Source: Gaertneriomyces semiglobifer (lineage: Eukaryota; Chytridiomycota; Chytridiomycetes; Spizellomycetales; Spizellomycetaceae). From it: a DNA stretch of 64,000 nt. The notes below the pieces were generated by a model. The model searched no databases and had not been told where the DNA came from. It saw only the letters and a list, made by a program, of their open reading frames with translations. Shown piece after piece: positions 10,519 to 23,894 of this stretch. The position numbers were made by a program, and so were the translations under genes. The stretch spans positions 124,001-188,000 of the forward strand of contig JAHLKF010000001.1 of NCBI GenBank assembly GCA_025558075.1, given 5' to 3'. Within the stretch, counting starts at the first letter, position 1; every line of letters begins with the position of its first letter.

Positions 10519-12390
10519 TTACGTGGACCCGACATGGGTATCACCAATAGACCGTCGTTTGACCACCTCACCATCACCACTCATACCACTCGTACCACTA
10601 TTCCCATCATTTTCCCCATCTTCCTCCTCCCATTCTCGTTTCCTCCCTTTCAATTTCATTGTCATCGTACTAGGTTCGGCTTTCCCACCACCGCCATCAT
10701 CAACAGCGATATGTTTTTTGTGGTTGACTCGTTTCTGAGCGCGTTGGTGTAAAGAATCACACCGACGTCGGGACATGACGGGGAGGTATTTGCCTTTACG
10801 TGATATGGATGGGGGTTTATCGGAGGGTGGCAGAAGTGGTTGTTCAAACACCAATGCTTCTTGTTGTTTCGCGTTGACAGTATGAACAGTATGAACAGTT
10901 TTGGCAGTGTCGCAGTGGGAAAAAAACCGGGTCATGTAGGCCCCCAGCGCGGATAACTGTAACGCACGATGAGCATACTGCGACCACTGCGCCCCCACCA
11001 CATCCACCACCTTCCTCCCACTCTCCCTATCCCCACCATTATCAAGTGTCCAATTCAACAACCCATCAGGGTACCCACACTCGACAAGCACAAGCGGGAT
11101 TTCACTGGACATATCGTAGATAGGTCGGCCGGCGCCGTTAGGATGGAGAGTCATGTTTAGGAGGTCGTCGATGAGTGTGGGTGGTTCGAGGGATTGACCG
11201 ATGAGGAAGAGGATGGCCATCATGTGGCGGACTTGGTGCCACAGAAACGACTGGCCGCGGAGTCGAAACACGTAAAAGGAATTCGCAGAACCTTCGTCAT
11301 TTCCAGAGGCGTTGTTCGTCTCAGCAATGCAGTTCTCGTACTGGTCGTCGTCGTGGACGGACAGTATGTCTGCCTCAAACACACTGCGTTCGTACCGTTC
11401 ACCCGGTTTCTTGGGATCGATTTTACAGAAATTGCGCCAATCGTGTGTGCCAATGTACTTTTGCGCGGCTTGCTGCATCTTGGGGATGTCGAGGTTGGAA
11501 CGGGGAAAGTAGTATTTGTAGAGTCGGTAGGAACAGTCGAAGCGGGCGTTGAATGTCGGAGAGACGGGAGACCATGCGAGGACGCGGATGTCCGGTGGAA
11601 GCAAACGGTTCAAAATCGTCGCGTACGGTAACTCGGATTGATGACTATCATTTGATGGCTCGTTCACATGTGATGACTCGTTCTCATTCTCATGTGATCG
11701 CTCGTTCTCTTTAATCTCGCTATCGCTCGCGGTTATCTCGCTTGCGCTTGAAGATTTCGGATGCTCGCTCACGCTCGCGGTCATCTCGCTATCGCTCGCG
11801 GTTGTCTCGCTTGCGCTCGCATTTCTCTCGCTGACGCTCGCCGCACCCGCATGCTCGCTATCGCTCGCGGTTATCTCGCTTGCGCTCGCGTTTATCTCGC
11901 TATCGCTCGCCTTACTCTCGCTGACGCTCGCATGCTTATACTGACATCTCACCTGGAGGGCAACGACCTGACCAAAAGCACTGACACCCTTATCCGTCCT
12001 CCCACACCGACTCAACTTACACGTATCCCTACTCTCAATGAGTTTCGCGGTAATCAATGCATCAAAGAGATGCGACTCGATAGTGGGCACAGTATCAGCG
12101 ATCTGGGAAGCGAGACCATGGTAGTTCCAACCGAGATAGGCGATTTTGAGTGCAATGTGGCGAGTGGGGTGGGGAGATGGGTCTTTGCGTTTGACTTTGC
12201 TTTTGCTTTTGGATTTGGCTTTGCGGGTTGCCGTTGTTGTTGTTGTTATTATTTTTGATGCATCTGGTGTGGGTGCAGATGCGGTCGTCGCAGTGTTCTC
12301 CTCACGCTCCCGCTCCAACTGGCGCACCCTCTGAATCAGCTGTTCCCTCGTCCATTGCTCATACTCCCCTTCCATCTTTGTATATTGCAT
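10519..12390 (-). CDS. PUS3: tRNA pseudouridine(38/39) synthase
   Basis: A single-exon 623-residue frame. The TruA-type catalytic site is CGRTDKGVSAFGQV, whose aspartate is the nucleophile. Further Pus3 signatures are LKIAYLGWNYHGLASQ at the start of the domain, LPYATILNRLLPPDIRVLAW, FNARFDCSYRLYKYYFPR, THDWRNFCKID and FLWHQVRHMMAILFLIGQ. The enzyme isomerises uridines 38 and 39 in the anticodon stem of tRNAs. A coiled-coil-like N-terminus of about 75 residues precedes the domain. Between the catalytic motif and LPYATILNRLLP lies a 100-residue Ser/Ala/Glu/Asp-rich insert encoded by tandem DNA repeats, at the place where other Pus3 proteins have a variable loop. The basic C-terminal tail (RRRCDSLHQRAQKR) may contact RNA. 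Confidence 0.92.
   Translation of the reverse strand: MQYTKMEGEYEQWTREQLIQRVRQLEREREENTATTASAPTPDASKIITTTTTATRKAKSKSKSKVKRKDPSPHPTRHIALKIAYLGWNYHGLASQIADTVPTIESHLFDALITAKLIESRDTCKLSRCGRTDKGVSAFGQVVALQVRCQYKHASVSESKASDSEINASASEITASDSEHAGAASVSERNASASETTASDSEMTASVSEHPKSSSASEITASDSEIKENERSHENENESSHVNEPSNDSHQSELPYATILNRLLPPDIRVLAWSPVSPTFNARFDCSYRLYKYYFPRSNLDIPKMQQAAQKYIGTHDWRNFCKIDPKKPGERYERSVFEADILSVHDDDQYENCIAETNNASGNDEGSANSFYVFRLRGQSFLWHQVRHMMAILFLIGQSLEPPTLIDDLLNMTLHPNGAGRPIYDMSSEIPLVLVECGYPDGLLNWTLDNGGDRESGRKVVDVVGAQWSQYAHRALQLSALGAYMTRFFSHCDTAKTVHTVHTVNAKQQEALVFEQPLLPPSDKPPSISRKGKYLPVMSRRRCDSLHQRAQKRVNHKKHIAVDDGGGGKAEPSTMTMKLKGRKREWEEEDGENDGNSGTSGMSGDGEVVKRRSIGDTHVGST
11693..11936 (-). repeat. 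degenerate tandem repeat inside PUS3
   Basis: About 240 bases built from a unit close to CTCGCGGTTATCTCGCT (plus-strand reading), repeated with variation roughly ten times. Read in the PUS3 frame it encodes alternating SE-ITASDSE and SE-INASASE units, a soluble acidic-polar loop. The frame is kept throughout, so repeat copy number may vary without breaking the gene. Confidence 0.85.
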
Positions 12391-14907
<2,517 letters not shown>

Positions 14908-16289
14908 ACTGGTGGTAGATGGGCTATGTGTGTGGTCCATTTTTTATAGAGTCCTTTTTCTGCTGTGGTGTGATGGTATTTGTACACATTTCCATAATCA
15001 TCTATTATTGTTGTGCTTTCGTATGATACGCACCGAGAAAGCGAAAATGTGTGTTATAATATGATTTTTTTCCCACGCGCTGACAATGGCAGGACACCTG
15101 AAATCAACATGTTTTGCGTTTACATACCGGCACGAGTACTGAGAAACATAGGCATATCAAACTCGTTATGAGTTACCTTCCTGGGCCTCGTCTACATGGA
15201 TATACGGATCGCCTTTATGCCCCCCGCCAACAACCACTCTCGGTCGGTGTAAAGAAAATCAAAAAGGCGATCCGTCTATTCCTGTCATTCATGGAGGATG
15301 TTTGTAGAATGCGGGGTCTTGGAGTGACGGGTTTCGGGTTTGCAAAGAGAACGACATACCGTTTCTTAGTCACCGCCGCCCCCCCATCACCGGATGATGA
15401 TTGATGATTGAACTGGGTTATGCCTCGATGAGAGTGGTACGGCTTGTGATGTAATCTTTTCGGAGATGTGGGCAGTGTATACCTGGATGGAGAACACTTT
15501 GGCCCGTTAGTTCTCACCCGAATGGATTCGTACACTGGCGATCTCTTGAACGACACCGCTGGGGCATGAAACGTAGGGGCTAGCGCTAACCGATGCAGAT
15601 GGTGACCTCTCAGTCGTTATTCAACGGATGGATCACCGTGGCGGACAGCATTCAAACATTCAAAAGAATGTCCTTCGTTTCCAACTAAAGGATTGCCATC
15701 GAGCAGGCAAACGGCCCTTATGGAGTCCATAAATCTCCGAGAGTAATGTCACCGTTTTTCTCTGGCTAGTCGCCAAACACACGGCACGCTATTATTTCTG
15801 TTCGTTCGTTTTTCGTTCCTGGCCCTCGTACACAAGCTTTTGATCATATTTGAACTGACGTTGGCCTTTTTCCGAGCAGGTCCAAGTTTTCAGAACAATG
15901 GAAGACATTAGATGATGAAGAACGGGTGCAGAAGACTTTTGCAAACCGTTATGGAGAAGGCCGCTTAGGGTTGGTGGGATTGGAAAAGATTTATCCGGGG
16001 CGTCAAAATGGATCCTCTTCAGCAATTTTGACCTAAAGTAGAGTGGGAAAAAGCTGGGCGCCGAAATTCATGTAGCGTTATTTCATATGCAGGTTTTCTC
16101 GTGAGAAAATTTCCACATTCTTAGAATACTAACCGGGTTCATTAAGTCTAATGGGCATTACGAGGAAACCTGTAATGGGTTTTAAATCCAATATTTCGCG
16201 GATGTGTTCGCTTTCAAACTTTTTAGTTTTCCCAGTTTGAAAGTTTGCTTTTTTCTCTTAGACTCCGGTTGAGGTGATAAGTGTAAAAA
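14908..16289. other. gene-poor region downstream of MET3
   Basis: About 1.4 kb with only short, overlapping, uncharacteristic frames on both strands. No gene, tRNA or repeat was recognised. Confidence 0.4.
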
Positions 16290-16525
16290 TCAGATTTACG
16301 AAATTGTGCTGGTATCAGGAAAGGAAGGATAATATTTGGTGATGAAAGATAAACAAAACGTGGGCATTGGATGACGAGTGGAGGAGGTAAAGCAAGCGTT
16401 TTTTGTAACTCTCTATAATTCCATTTTTAGAGTTTCGCATTTTAAGAGGCAAGATTACATTTTCGTTGGGGACTGATGGGTTTTGTACGTTCCATAATCA
16501 TATGTGTTGTTTTTTCGTTATGCCG
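16290..16525 (+). pseudogene. decayed copy of the MET3 3' end and downstream flank
   Basis: Sequence from about 16290 matches the last 20 codons of MET3 at 14846-14907 with many changes: both run through CAGATT, GAAATTGTGCTGGT/GAGATTGTACTGGT, AAGGAAGG and GGTGA-GAAAGATA. The similarity resumes in the flank, where TTCCATAATCAT followed by a T-rich block ending in CGTTATG at 16488 mirrors 14989-15030. The frame is broken. This is best explained by an old tandem duplication of about 1.4 kb that has decayed. Confidence 0.6.
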
Positions 16526-16744
16526 TGGAATTTCAACCACACCATCACTTGCGAACTTGCGAATCGCGTAGAGATCACATGACCCGACAAGGGGTAGGGC
16601 TACGTTGAGCTCTGGCATCGACGTGGTTCGCCTTCTCAAAGATCAATTCGATCAGCCAATGTCAGTCAGCCAAAATTCCCAAGGTCATATTTCACGAAAA
16701 CTGTAGAGAAGACGGGAGAGGCTCGGTCTGCTACTCTTGGGCAG

Positions 16745-18136
16745 GCGTCAGGGGTTCGTGGCGACGGTGGAGTGGCTGTTTGTGAACTACCTCCTTCAAA
16801 TTTCGTTCAAGCTGCTTTGGGCGAACGTTACAAACCGAAAATGCAACACCGAATCAAGTGGAAAACCAACGCAAGGGCGGAAATCAACGCCCCTTGCGTC
16901 TAGCAGAATGGTAAGATTGGTGTTTGAGACAGCCCGTCGCAACGCCTGCCAATCTTGCCCGAGCATTGCGACGTCGCCGGGACCCGAGAACCCGATCCTT
17001 AGTCTTTCCAAGGGACAAGCTAAGGACGGCTTTGCTATACCCGTGATCAACGATGCTGTATCACGGGCGATCCGGAGAGAGTGAGCGTCTCCAAATGTGC
17101 TCATGTTATGACACCAGAATTGAGTCCGCAATTGTCGCTGCAGGAGGACTCGCCAGCAATGACTACGCTGCAGGCATTGTCGGGGTCAGCCCCAAGGACA
17201 CTTGATGCAGATCATTGAGCGTCTACTGGGCCGCAAAGGTGTCGATGGGATTTGCTGCGGTTGGCACAAGGCTGAAGGGCGTTCTGCCCCAAGACTTTGA
17301 TGACTACCGCTGAAGAGTTCGAGCAATTTGTATTGCTGGCGAACGAGATGCAGAAATACCAACGGTCTCGGTCCAGATTGTGGGTTCTACGAACCGAGAC
17401 GCTACCTCCGACATCTGGATATGGAGGCCGTTTTATGGTCTCCTTTTCATGCCCGAACAAGGTGTCGCGGTGTACTACGGCGAAGTCAAATCAGAGGGCG
17501 TCAATGGTATCAAGGCAGCAGTTTTGTGCGTTGGTGCCGGTGGCAGGAACGATGGATTGGCTAGTGACTGCAGAGTTTGCAGGAACGTCCCTGGGCCGGC
17601 GAGGAACGGAGTTGGGCGTAGGGGAGACCTTCTTGGAAACTTACGGTTTTTCACACGGCAGAGGGCCGCCAAAAAATTTGCAAGTCGGCAAGAAGCGCCC
17701 GTGACATGGCACTGGTACTGTCCCACGGGAAGGGAAATCTAGCTGCAGTTTTCTGGATAATGCAGAACCATAAATTCTGCATTTGTTTTCCGAGTACGTG
17801 TGGTGGAAGCGAATCTTGTCGTCGCGGAATACGTGGTGGTCTTCCGAAACCCACTCACCTCGTCAAACATGGTTTAGCGCAACGCTGAACACCATGCGCT
17901 TGTTCGTCCAAGCCAGGGCCATCATAAGCACCACCATGAATCACATTGCCAATGACAACGATAGCGTTACCGATTCCGATGACTCGGACAACAGCTCGAG
18001 CATCACTGTGCTGCAGAGCCCAGCAAGATCCGCGAAAGCACAGTTCAAGCGGCCCACCCTTGTTCTGCCAACGGAAGCACCGCGATTGGGCTTTGGTGAA
18101 CGGATAGCATCAATTGTTGATGCCGGCAACCCCTGA
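16745..18136 (+). pseudogene. worn coding-like remnants, identity unknown
   Basis: Several plus-strand stretches have protein-like composition but lie in different frames and are broken by stops: 16742-16905 (LPPSNFVQAALGERYKPKM), 16920-17083 (LSLSKGQAKDGFAIPVINDA), 17342-17570 (ATSDIWIWRPFYGLLFMPEQ, then GVAVYYGEVKSEGVNGIKAA) and 17783-18136 (ending GFGERIASIVDAGNP). They could be exons of one gene with introns I failed to resolve, or a decayed gene. No family was recognised. Confidence 0.3.
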
Positions 18137-19899
18137 CGGAGCAGAGTGACAACATGACAACAGCGACGTATCTGATCTGAAGCCCCGGGAGCCAGCAACC
18201 GAGGTCGCGAGTGGTGAAGGCGTCGATAAGCCTGGCTACCTGTCACAGTGCATCCCTCCACAGTGCAGTTGGAAGTATGCACTATGACAAACGCCCCATT
18301 TACACCGTCTTCCTCCTCGGAGTGCCCTTTCATGGTCCTGACGCTATGGATGTTCCGGTTTTGCACGACTATGCAGATGCAAGGGCGGGACTTATGCGCA
18401 GTCTGGACGCAGGCCCATTTCAACCCGTGTTCCGCAGGCATTTGCGGGGATGTGGAAAAGACATATCACTGAGTAGCAAGGGAAAAGCGTAGCCGCTCAA
18501 GAAGCTTTTTTGGATAGAAGTGGGTACATTATTGGTGATGGAAGCACTGCCAAATACCCGAAGGATCATCGCCTCGGCGGATTTCAAAAGCACAAACGCT
18601 TAGACCATTGAAGAATGTTGAAAAACATGTTACAAATGCACAGCCGTGCTTTTTAACGTTGTTAGAGTTTTACGTGGTTTCGTTGGTGCATATTGTGAAT
18701 TTCACCCGTATGCACAGTCTGTGGCCGTAGTTAAATCAATAGATATCATTTATAACGGGAAATTCGCGAAGACGCGGGGTTCTTAAGGTCCCGAATGGGG
18801 CACTGGCCGGCGGTGCACATATATATAAATTACATAGTTGGGGATATTTAAAAACGTAATGTGAGTTTGTAAAACGGGATGCGCTATTCGCTTGTGGAAA
18901 TTCCCGTCTGCGGCGCTGGGCGGGCTGTGTGTGTGAGTAGGTCTATGTGTGTCTATTTCCAGCGATTACTTTTGGAATGGCGTCGGTAATTGGGTGGGGG
19001 TAAGTGAGTGAGGGTCCTCGGAAGTATCGAAAGATATGGGGAAAATGGAGGCGGGTTTGCTTTACTATTCATATATACATTTCCACCCACCAAAAAAGAG
19101 AAAATAACTGTTGGCAATTCCCATGAAATCAGGTTTTACCGAGAAACTTGGGAAATACCTTCGTTGCAATTTACACACACATTTACCGAAGCTTGTGCAC
19201 AAGGCGGTTTCGCGGGGGAGGGAAGCAGCAGAACCTATTATGTTCACATCGGCTACAGTACCCCAGGGTATACAGACACACATACACAATTCATGAATTA
19301 CATGTAATATTATATATAGCCGGTGTTCAGTCCAAAGGCAGCACACGCGCGCGCGCCGGGTTGTGTTGGACACAGTGACGTTTCCATAAATAGCATCACT
19401 TTTTTGGGGGGCGTTTATATATATAGGAACATTATATATATATAGCGACATTTGCTGGGTGCGTGTAGTGTGGAGGAATGGGAGGTTAAGTCAACTTATG
19501 GAGAACGCTTAAGTAGTTCACGTTCGTCCTTTCTGCGCCTCAGAAAAGCGGTAAGGTACAAGTTGGATAAGTCATCACCGGGAAAAAGACGTTGAGATAA
19601 ACACATAAGAGGGTTTTTCCTTTTCCTCTCTCGCTCGCTCCCTCTTTCTCTCTGTGTGTCTCTCCGTCTTTTGTTTAGATAGAGAAGGATAGTCGTTTTA
19701 GACCACCCACCCTTTGAACATTGTTTGTTGTCTTTGGGGTTATACGTTTGGGTGCATAGACTAGTAGGAAGGAAGAAGGGGATACGAAAGCAAAAGAAGA
19801 AGGGGAAGGGAAAACCACCTTTTTATTTACGTCTTACGAGTTGAGAAAGGTTTATTTCTTTTCTGGAGAAGTTGTCGCCTTTTGGGTTGGTCTTTGGAT
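18137..19899. promoter_or_regulatory. long upstream region and leader of the zinc-finger gene
   Basis: About 1.7 kb with no supported gene. It includes AT-rich TATATA runs (18820, 19305, 19420-19443), a CG-alternating patch at 19348-19358, and a CT-rich stretch with CTCGCT repeats at 19615-19670 that resembles a leader transcript. Such long upstream regions are common before regulatory genes. Confidence 0.4.
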
Positions 19900-22190
19900 A
19901 TGGGAACCATCGCGCATATGAGTTACTTTCAGTAAGTGTCTTGGCAGGGGTTGGTGGCTTGTTTTGCTATGTGTTTCGAGTTGAGAAGCTTTGAGGGTGG
20001 AGAGGTTTGTGGTGGTGAGTGAGTGCAGTGGGTGGGTTTTGTTTGAGGAGGTTGTGATGAGTGAGTTACTTAGTTTAAGGCGGAGTTGGGGCGCGCGCGA
20101 ATGTCGGAGTTTCGTGTGTGCGCGTGTGTGTTCGCTTGTCGTGGGATTTTTGGGAGAGGCGGCCTTAATGGGATATGATGATCATGATGATGGCCAAGAT
20201 GAAGGTTGAGAGAGGCCGAGATCGTACGGACGGAATCAGAGGAAGTGAGGGGGAATATGTAAACTGAACGTTCTGAGCAGGTTACTCATCTTTTTCTCTT
20301 GTTCCCCCACCACATAGCCAACAACAACAACAACAACCCCCTACCACTTCGTCCACTCCGTCCACCACCATTTCGACCAGCAACATCTCATCCACTGTAC
20401 CGCACATTGACGACACCAAGCCCGACCCATGTTTCACCACTTACTCCGACGCATACAAGCAACCCCTGATGAGCAACTCGCGACACCCAGCAGCCCACCA
20501 TATTGTTCGAAGCCACTCTGACCCCATGTTGTCCATGCCGCGGTCGGCATACCCGCAGTCGCCCAGCGACTATCTCCCCCTTCACCTTGCTTCGACCAAT
20601 AACCAACCCTCGACGAACGCCGCGAGTGTGATGCAACGGTATGGACCGTTACCCCCCGCGCCATCATCGTCATCGTCTTCTGCTACCGGTCAATCTGGGC
20701 CAGGCCCATACACTACCGCGTTCCACGACGACCGGGAATACATTCCGTCGTCGGGGCAGCATGGGATGCCGTATGGAGGTTCAGGAGGAGGGTTCCACCA
20801 CCACCACCCGTTTTCGATGAGTATGCCAGGATTGGTCGGGCTCGACCAGCAACAGCAACCGCATTGGCACCAGCACTATCACCTCGCCGCCGCAGCTGCT
20901 GCTGCACCGCATCTTCACCTCCACCATCAGCAGCAGAGTCAAGGGTTTAACCCACAGTTGTGGGGTGGACAACATGGGTTTTATTACCAGCCTTCACCGA
21001 CGGGGACGGGATTGCCGTCGTTGCCAACGCCCGTGTTTGGGAACTTCGAGGATATTTTGGGGGCGACGGATACGTATCACCGTGTGAGAGGGTTTGGTGA
21101 ACAACAACAGCAACAACAACAGCAGCAGCAACAGCAAGAACGGGCACGGCAACAAGGGAGCAACAATCATGATGGAGAGGACTCATCATCACGACCCACC
21201 GCTACCGGTGGACAACAACAAGACGCGTCTCTCCCAACACCACCGTTCTCCGCGCCCCTCTCCGGTGGGGAAAGCGACTCGTCCATCCCACCACCCCTCG
21301 CCAACCCGCTCTCGCCCGACTCTCAACACTCGGACTACACCTCTCTATCGTACACGTACCGCGACCAAGAATACTACGATGACGACATGGAGAGTGCGAG
21401 TTGCTCACCCCAGATGGGGATGGGGTACTTGTCTGGAACGGTGACGCCTAGTAGTACGTGGAGTGTATCGACGAGTCCGGCGGGGAGTGTGAGTGCCAGT
21501 CCAAGTATGAGTCTGCGGAACTTGAATCTTGGAGGAGGAGGAGCGGGAACGCTGTCGACGGTCCCGTTTCATCTCCACCAGCAGCACAATTCCCAGCATT
21601 CAAAACCACTACACCAGCAACAACCGGGACAACAACAACAGCAACAGCAGCAACCGGGACAACCCCGTATCTGGCGCTGTTTCATCCCTGACTGTCCTAA
21701 AACCTACGGCACTGGCGCTGGGTTGCGATACCATCTCCGCCATTTCCACAAGATGACCACGATCCCGCGACAACCCCCCGTCCGTGTTGCTCGTGTCAAG
21801 CCCGATTTCTACCCGTGTCCCAAGTGCGGTAAACAATACGGCACCGCTGCGGGGTTACGGTACCACAAGAAGACCTTTGTGCATGCCGAGGATGGCGATG
21901 ATCTGTCCAAACGTCAGAGACCAAATGGAGGAGCGCATCAGCAGCAGGGTCAGTATCAGGGAATGGCGACGTCACAGTCTGGCGGATCCCCAACGCCGTC
22001 ACATAACTCGCCGCTCGGTCCTGCGTCGGACCACCAGACGTATGCGTCGTACTCGGATGACCCCAACGAGGAGTTGGACGATTCGTTACAGGTGTTGCAG
22101 CAGCTTCATGATATGCATCAACATCAGAACCAGCAGCAACAGCAGCCGTACGGTATGACGAGTGCGTCGAGTTTCTTTTCGGAGTTTTGA
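19900..22190 (+). CDS. Gln-rich C2H2 zinc-finger transcription factor, Sfp1/JAZF1-like
   Basis: A tiny first exon (19900-19931, MGTIAHMSYF plus two bases) is joined across a 386-base GT-AG intron to 20318-22190, giving 634 residues without any intervening stop. The body is disordered: poly-Gln, poly-His, poly-Ala and Ser/Pro blocks. Near residues 480-540 are two zinc fingers, CFIPDCPKTYGTGAGLRYH and CPKCGKQYGTAAGLRYHKK. The repeated K-x-Y-GT-x-AGLRYH pattern, with a 25-residue linker between fingers, resembles the split fingers of yeast Sfp1 and animal JAZF1, which control ribosome biogenesis and growth genes; orthology is not proved. If the intron is not used, translation could start at ATG 20469. 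Confidence 0.75.
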
Positions 22191-22585
22191 AGAAAGGACT
22201 TTGAGACACCGATCTTCTTTTTATTCCTTTTTTTTATTTTGGGATAGTGTAGTGGGTTTATCTTTATCAATGGTGGAGAAGGAGGGATTTCACAGACTTA
22301 GAGATATGTAGAAGTGGTATTTCTTAATCTTGTCGTCTGGTAATTCGAGGTATATATATATTTTTTGGGAAATCTCGTACAAGTGGCAGCTCCGCGGAAT
22401 TCGGTAGTTCCCTCACGTGTATCAACAAAGACTCATTTAAGATGGTCAATTTATCACACACCAACGACGTTCTTCACACTTACACCTTTGGGACATATTT
22501 AATACACAGGCCTGCTTCAAGTTCCTCCAACGCAACGGATCTATCTACTATCTTCTTTAAATTTACCACTTTACGTTTACAAACA
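22191..22585. other. intergenic, 3' flank plus promoter of the GST-like gene
   Basis: About 395 bases without a gene. The frame of the next gene is open upstream to 22442, but the extension (MVNLSHTNDVLHTYTFG) does not belong to the GST fold and is probably leader. Confidence 0.4.
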
Positions 22586-23431
22586 ATGACGAAGCCACTC
22601 ATCTTCTACGACATTTCTTCCCCGTTGCAACCTCGGTCCTACGCTCCCAACCCATCCAAAGCCCGACTCGCCCTCAGCTTCAAGCAAGTCCCATTCAAAA
22701 CCACCTGGGTGGACCTCCCAGACATCACAGCCGTACGCAAAGGCCTCAACTGTCCAGCCATGCGACAACTCGACGACGGGACCGATTTCTACACCCTCCC
22801 CATGGTTGTGGACCCCAACGCCAACAACAAAGTCCTCGGCGACTCGTTCGACATTGCGAATTACCTCGACGCCACGTTTCCCGATTCTGGGGGCTTACTT
22901 TTCCCGACCGACACGACACGGACAGGATTGGACTACGAAAGCCCACATAAAGATACACCCTTTATCGTGCCCCTCACCGTGTTGGCAAGCACCACACCTA
23001 ATGTGGAGTATGCGAATTTCAACCGCCATGTGGATGCGACGTTTACGATGCACACGGTGTTGGTAGGGGAGTTCCTCCCGTTTAACCCGCAGTCGGCCGA
23101 GACCGTCAAAGCGACCATGGCCAAACGCGCCCATGTGCAAAACTGGGACGATCTGTTTGCGGGTGCCCGTGATAAGGCAACGCGCGGGAAGATGCTTGAG
23201 GCCTTCAAGGGCGCGTTAGAGTCGCTTGCGAGGTTGTTTATGGTGCATCCGTCTGGACCGTATTTGGAGGGTGAGAAGGCGAATTATGCGGATTTGATTG
23301 TGGGTGGGTGGGTGAATATGATGGCGATGACGATGCCGGAGGAGGAGTGGAAACAGTTTCGGACTTGGCATGGAGGTGTGTTTGGGAAGTTGCATGATGC
23401 GTTGCAGAAGAATTATTATGTGTGTACCTAG
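22586..23431 (+). CDS. glutathione S-transferase-like protein
   Basis: A single exon of 281 residues from ATG 22586. The N-terminus is a thioredoxin-like GST domain (PLIFYDISSPLQ, then SKARLALSFKQVPFKTTWVD, with LPMVVDPN and GDSFDIANYLDATFP), including the glutathione-contact S-x-x-I-x-x-YLD pattern. The helical C-terminal half carries GPYLEGEKANYADLIVGGWV, the usual position of the capping aspartate. It belongs to the large fungal group of uncharacterised GSTs; the substrate is unknown. The bacterial-type cis-Pro appears in LPMVVD. Confidence 0.8.
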   Translation: MTKPLIFYDISSPLQPRSYAPNPSKARLALSFKQVPFKTTWVDLPDITAVRKGLNCPAMRQLDDGTDFYTLPMVVDPNANNKVLGDSFDIANYLDATFPDSGGLLFPTDTTRTGLDYESPHKDTPFIVPLTVLASTTPNVEYANFNRHVDATFTMHTVLVGEFLPFNPQSAETVKATMAKRAHVQNWDDLFAGARDKATRGKMLEAFKGALESLARLFMVHPSGPYLEGEKANYADLIVGGWVNMMAMTMPEEEWKQFRTWHGGVFGKLHDALQKNYYVCT

Positions 23432-23894
23432 AATGGAGCTGGTTCACGGGAACTGCCCCGAATGGAGGCATGCCTTTTGTTCGCAGATGGGTAGATCCGA
23501 AACGATGGCTCGACATAGGATGGGCACATTCTTTGTTATAGATCATATAAACATGCTCTGCTGCTTCAAATTCATCACCGGCTGCTCTTTCATCAGCTCA
23601 AAGTGAGGAGCTTGTTTGGACAAGCATTGCGGATAACAGTAGTGCCGCTGCCGCACCTAAGTAGATCTCGTGACTGAACGTGACCGGCACACGTGATGTC
23701 GCCGCGAGGTGTTCCAGAGACTCATCATCGTCAGTCGAGCCAACGGGGAAATCAAGCAGGGGTTCCAACGAGGAGATCACTTTGCAAGTAGGAACTGTTA
23801 GTTTGGGTCGAGGCGTTGGAAATCGGAATACCCCTTTAAAAGTACTTGTTCCTTCACGCGGGGCACCGTTTCTTTTCTACTTGGCAGAACAAGC
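23432..23894. other. intergenic, no gene seen
   Basis: About 460 bases between two plus-strand genes. Only short frames; presumed 3' flank and promoter. Confidence 0.4.

Noticed and set aside
11693..11936. CRISPR-like array
   Set aside because: The units are contiguous without unique spacers, degenerate, and lie in frame inside a eukaryotic enzyme gene.
16745..18136. Retrotransposon
   Set aside because: No reverse transcriptase YxDD box, integrase or long terminal repeats were seen.
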